Shown here: positions 5,774 to 5,819 of the stretch, one piece after another
How positions within the stretch are numbered: position 1 is the stretch's first letter
Layout: each line of letters opens with the position of its first letter
Assembly: GCA_021815245.1 (NCBI GenBank)
Contig: JAKAHF010000180.1
Location: 1 to 5,819 of the forward strand
Source: Actinomycetes bacterium
GTDB lineage: Bacteria; Actinomycetota; Thermoleophilia; RBG-16-64-13
Direction of reading: 5' to 3'
DNA: 5,819 nucleotides
Made by a program: the position numbers and the translations under genes
The notes under the pieces: generated by a model
Told to the model about the DNA's origin: nothing
What the model saw: the letters and a program-made list of their open reading frames with translations, nothing else
Database searches by the model: none

Positions 5774-5819
5774 TAGACTAGGTTCGGCGCCTCCAGGAGG
5801 ACGGCGGTGTACTCGGCCA
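5773..5819 (-). CDS. Alternative: C-terminal end of a minus-strand gene, truncated
   Basis: Read on the minus strand from the window edge, one frame gives AEYTAVLLEAPNLV and a TAG stop at 5775-5773. Thirteen of its 14 codons end in G or C and the composition looks protein-like, so this may be the tail of a convergent gene. The stretch is too short to identify. It is mutually exclusive with a + strand gene starting at 5807; I slightly favour the + strand reading. Confidence 0.25.
   Translation of the reverse strand, partial: AEYTAVLLEAPNLV
5774..5800 (+). promoter_or_regulatory. TAGACTAG block copy 2 followed by a Shine-Dalgarno
   Basis: TAGACTAGGTTCGGCGCCT (5774-5792) repeats the block found before the regulator. 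It is followed after two bases by AGGAGG (5795-5800). If TAGACT is a -10 element, transcription would start near 5787 and give a 20-base leader carrying the ribosome binding site, ending at GTG 5807. The layout is coherent, but no -35 is visible. Confidence 0.35.
5807..5819 (+). CDS. Possible start of the next gene, truncated by the window end
   Basis: GTG at 5807 lies 6 bases after a consensus AGGAGG (5795-5800) and opens a frame reading (M)YSA before the window ends. Only four codons are visible, so no product can be named. Support comes from the ribosome binding site, its spacing and the repeated block upstream. It conflicts with the minus-strand reading of the same bases. Confidence 0.33.

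Noticed and set aside
5712..5819. Open + frame from ATG 5712 to the window edge
   Set aside because: It has no ribosome binding site and its sequence becomes Pro/Arg/Gly-rich with poor third-position bias after about 16 codons.
1..5819. CRISPR array, tRNA/rRNA genes, insertion sequence ends or phage att sites
   Set aside because: No regularly spaced repeats, cloverleaf-like sequence, transposase motifs or terminal inverted repeats were seen on either strand.

Overview
This window holds the downstream part of a branched-chain amino acid type (HAAT/Liv family) ABC importer locus, followed by a two-headed transcription regulator. Everything securely identified is on the + strand. The DNA is GC-rich. 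The solute-binding lipoprotein has a Thr/Ala/Pro/Gly-rich tether of the 'TTTTVAPATTVAP' kind often seen in actinobacterial lipoproteins. Candidate starts include GTG and TTG, and a TAGACT-type -10-like block is present. I infer a high-GC actinobacterium, possibly a deep or anaerobic lineage such as Thermoleophilia or Coriobacteriia relatives. The sequence alone cannot settle the taxon.

Layout: (1) 1-525, the C-terminal 174 residues of a LivH-type permease whose start lies before the window. (2) 522-3191, overlapping livH by ATGA, one 889-residue protein that fuses a LivM-type permease, a LivG-type ATPase and a LivF-type ATPase in the order M-G-F. (3) 3262-4566, a LivK/LivJ-type solute-binding lipoprotein 70 bases downstream with its own strong ribosome binding site. 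(4) 4579-4615, a strong 14-bp hairpin just after that gene, probably the end of the transport operon. (5) 4616-4756, a leader region with short dyads, a possible 15-codon leader ORF and a TAGACTAG block. (6) 4757-5683, a regulator with an N-terminal MerR-type DNA-binding domain followed by a TetR-type DNA-binding and ligand-binding domain. Its start codon is unclear. (7) 5684-5819, a tail with no secure gene. It contains a near-copy of the TAGACTAG block, placed directly before a good Shine-Dalgarno and a GTG codon at 5807. A competing reading is the C-terminus of a minus-strand gene.

How the parts fit: the lipoprotein binds the solute outside the membrane. LivH and the LivM part of the fusion form the channel, and the LivG and LivF parts of the same chain hydrolyse ATP. 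Three of the four core subunits are therefore one polypeptide. The MerR-TetR fusion is a plausible ligand-responsive regulator of this locus and/or of the gene starting near 5807, but its target and ligand are not shown by the sequence. The transported solute is also unknown: Liv-type importers carry amino acids, amides, urea or aromatic acids. The most interesting points are the M-G-F triple fusion, the MerR-TetR double DNA-binding regulator with no conventional start codon, and the shared block upstream of the regulator and of the putative next gene.
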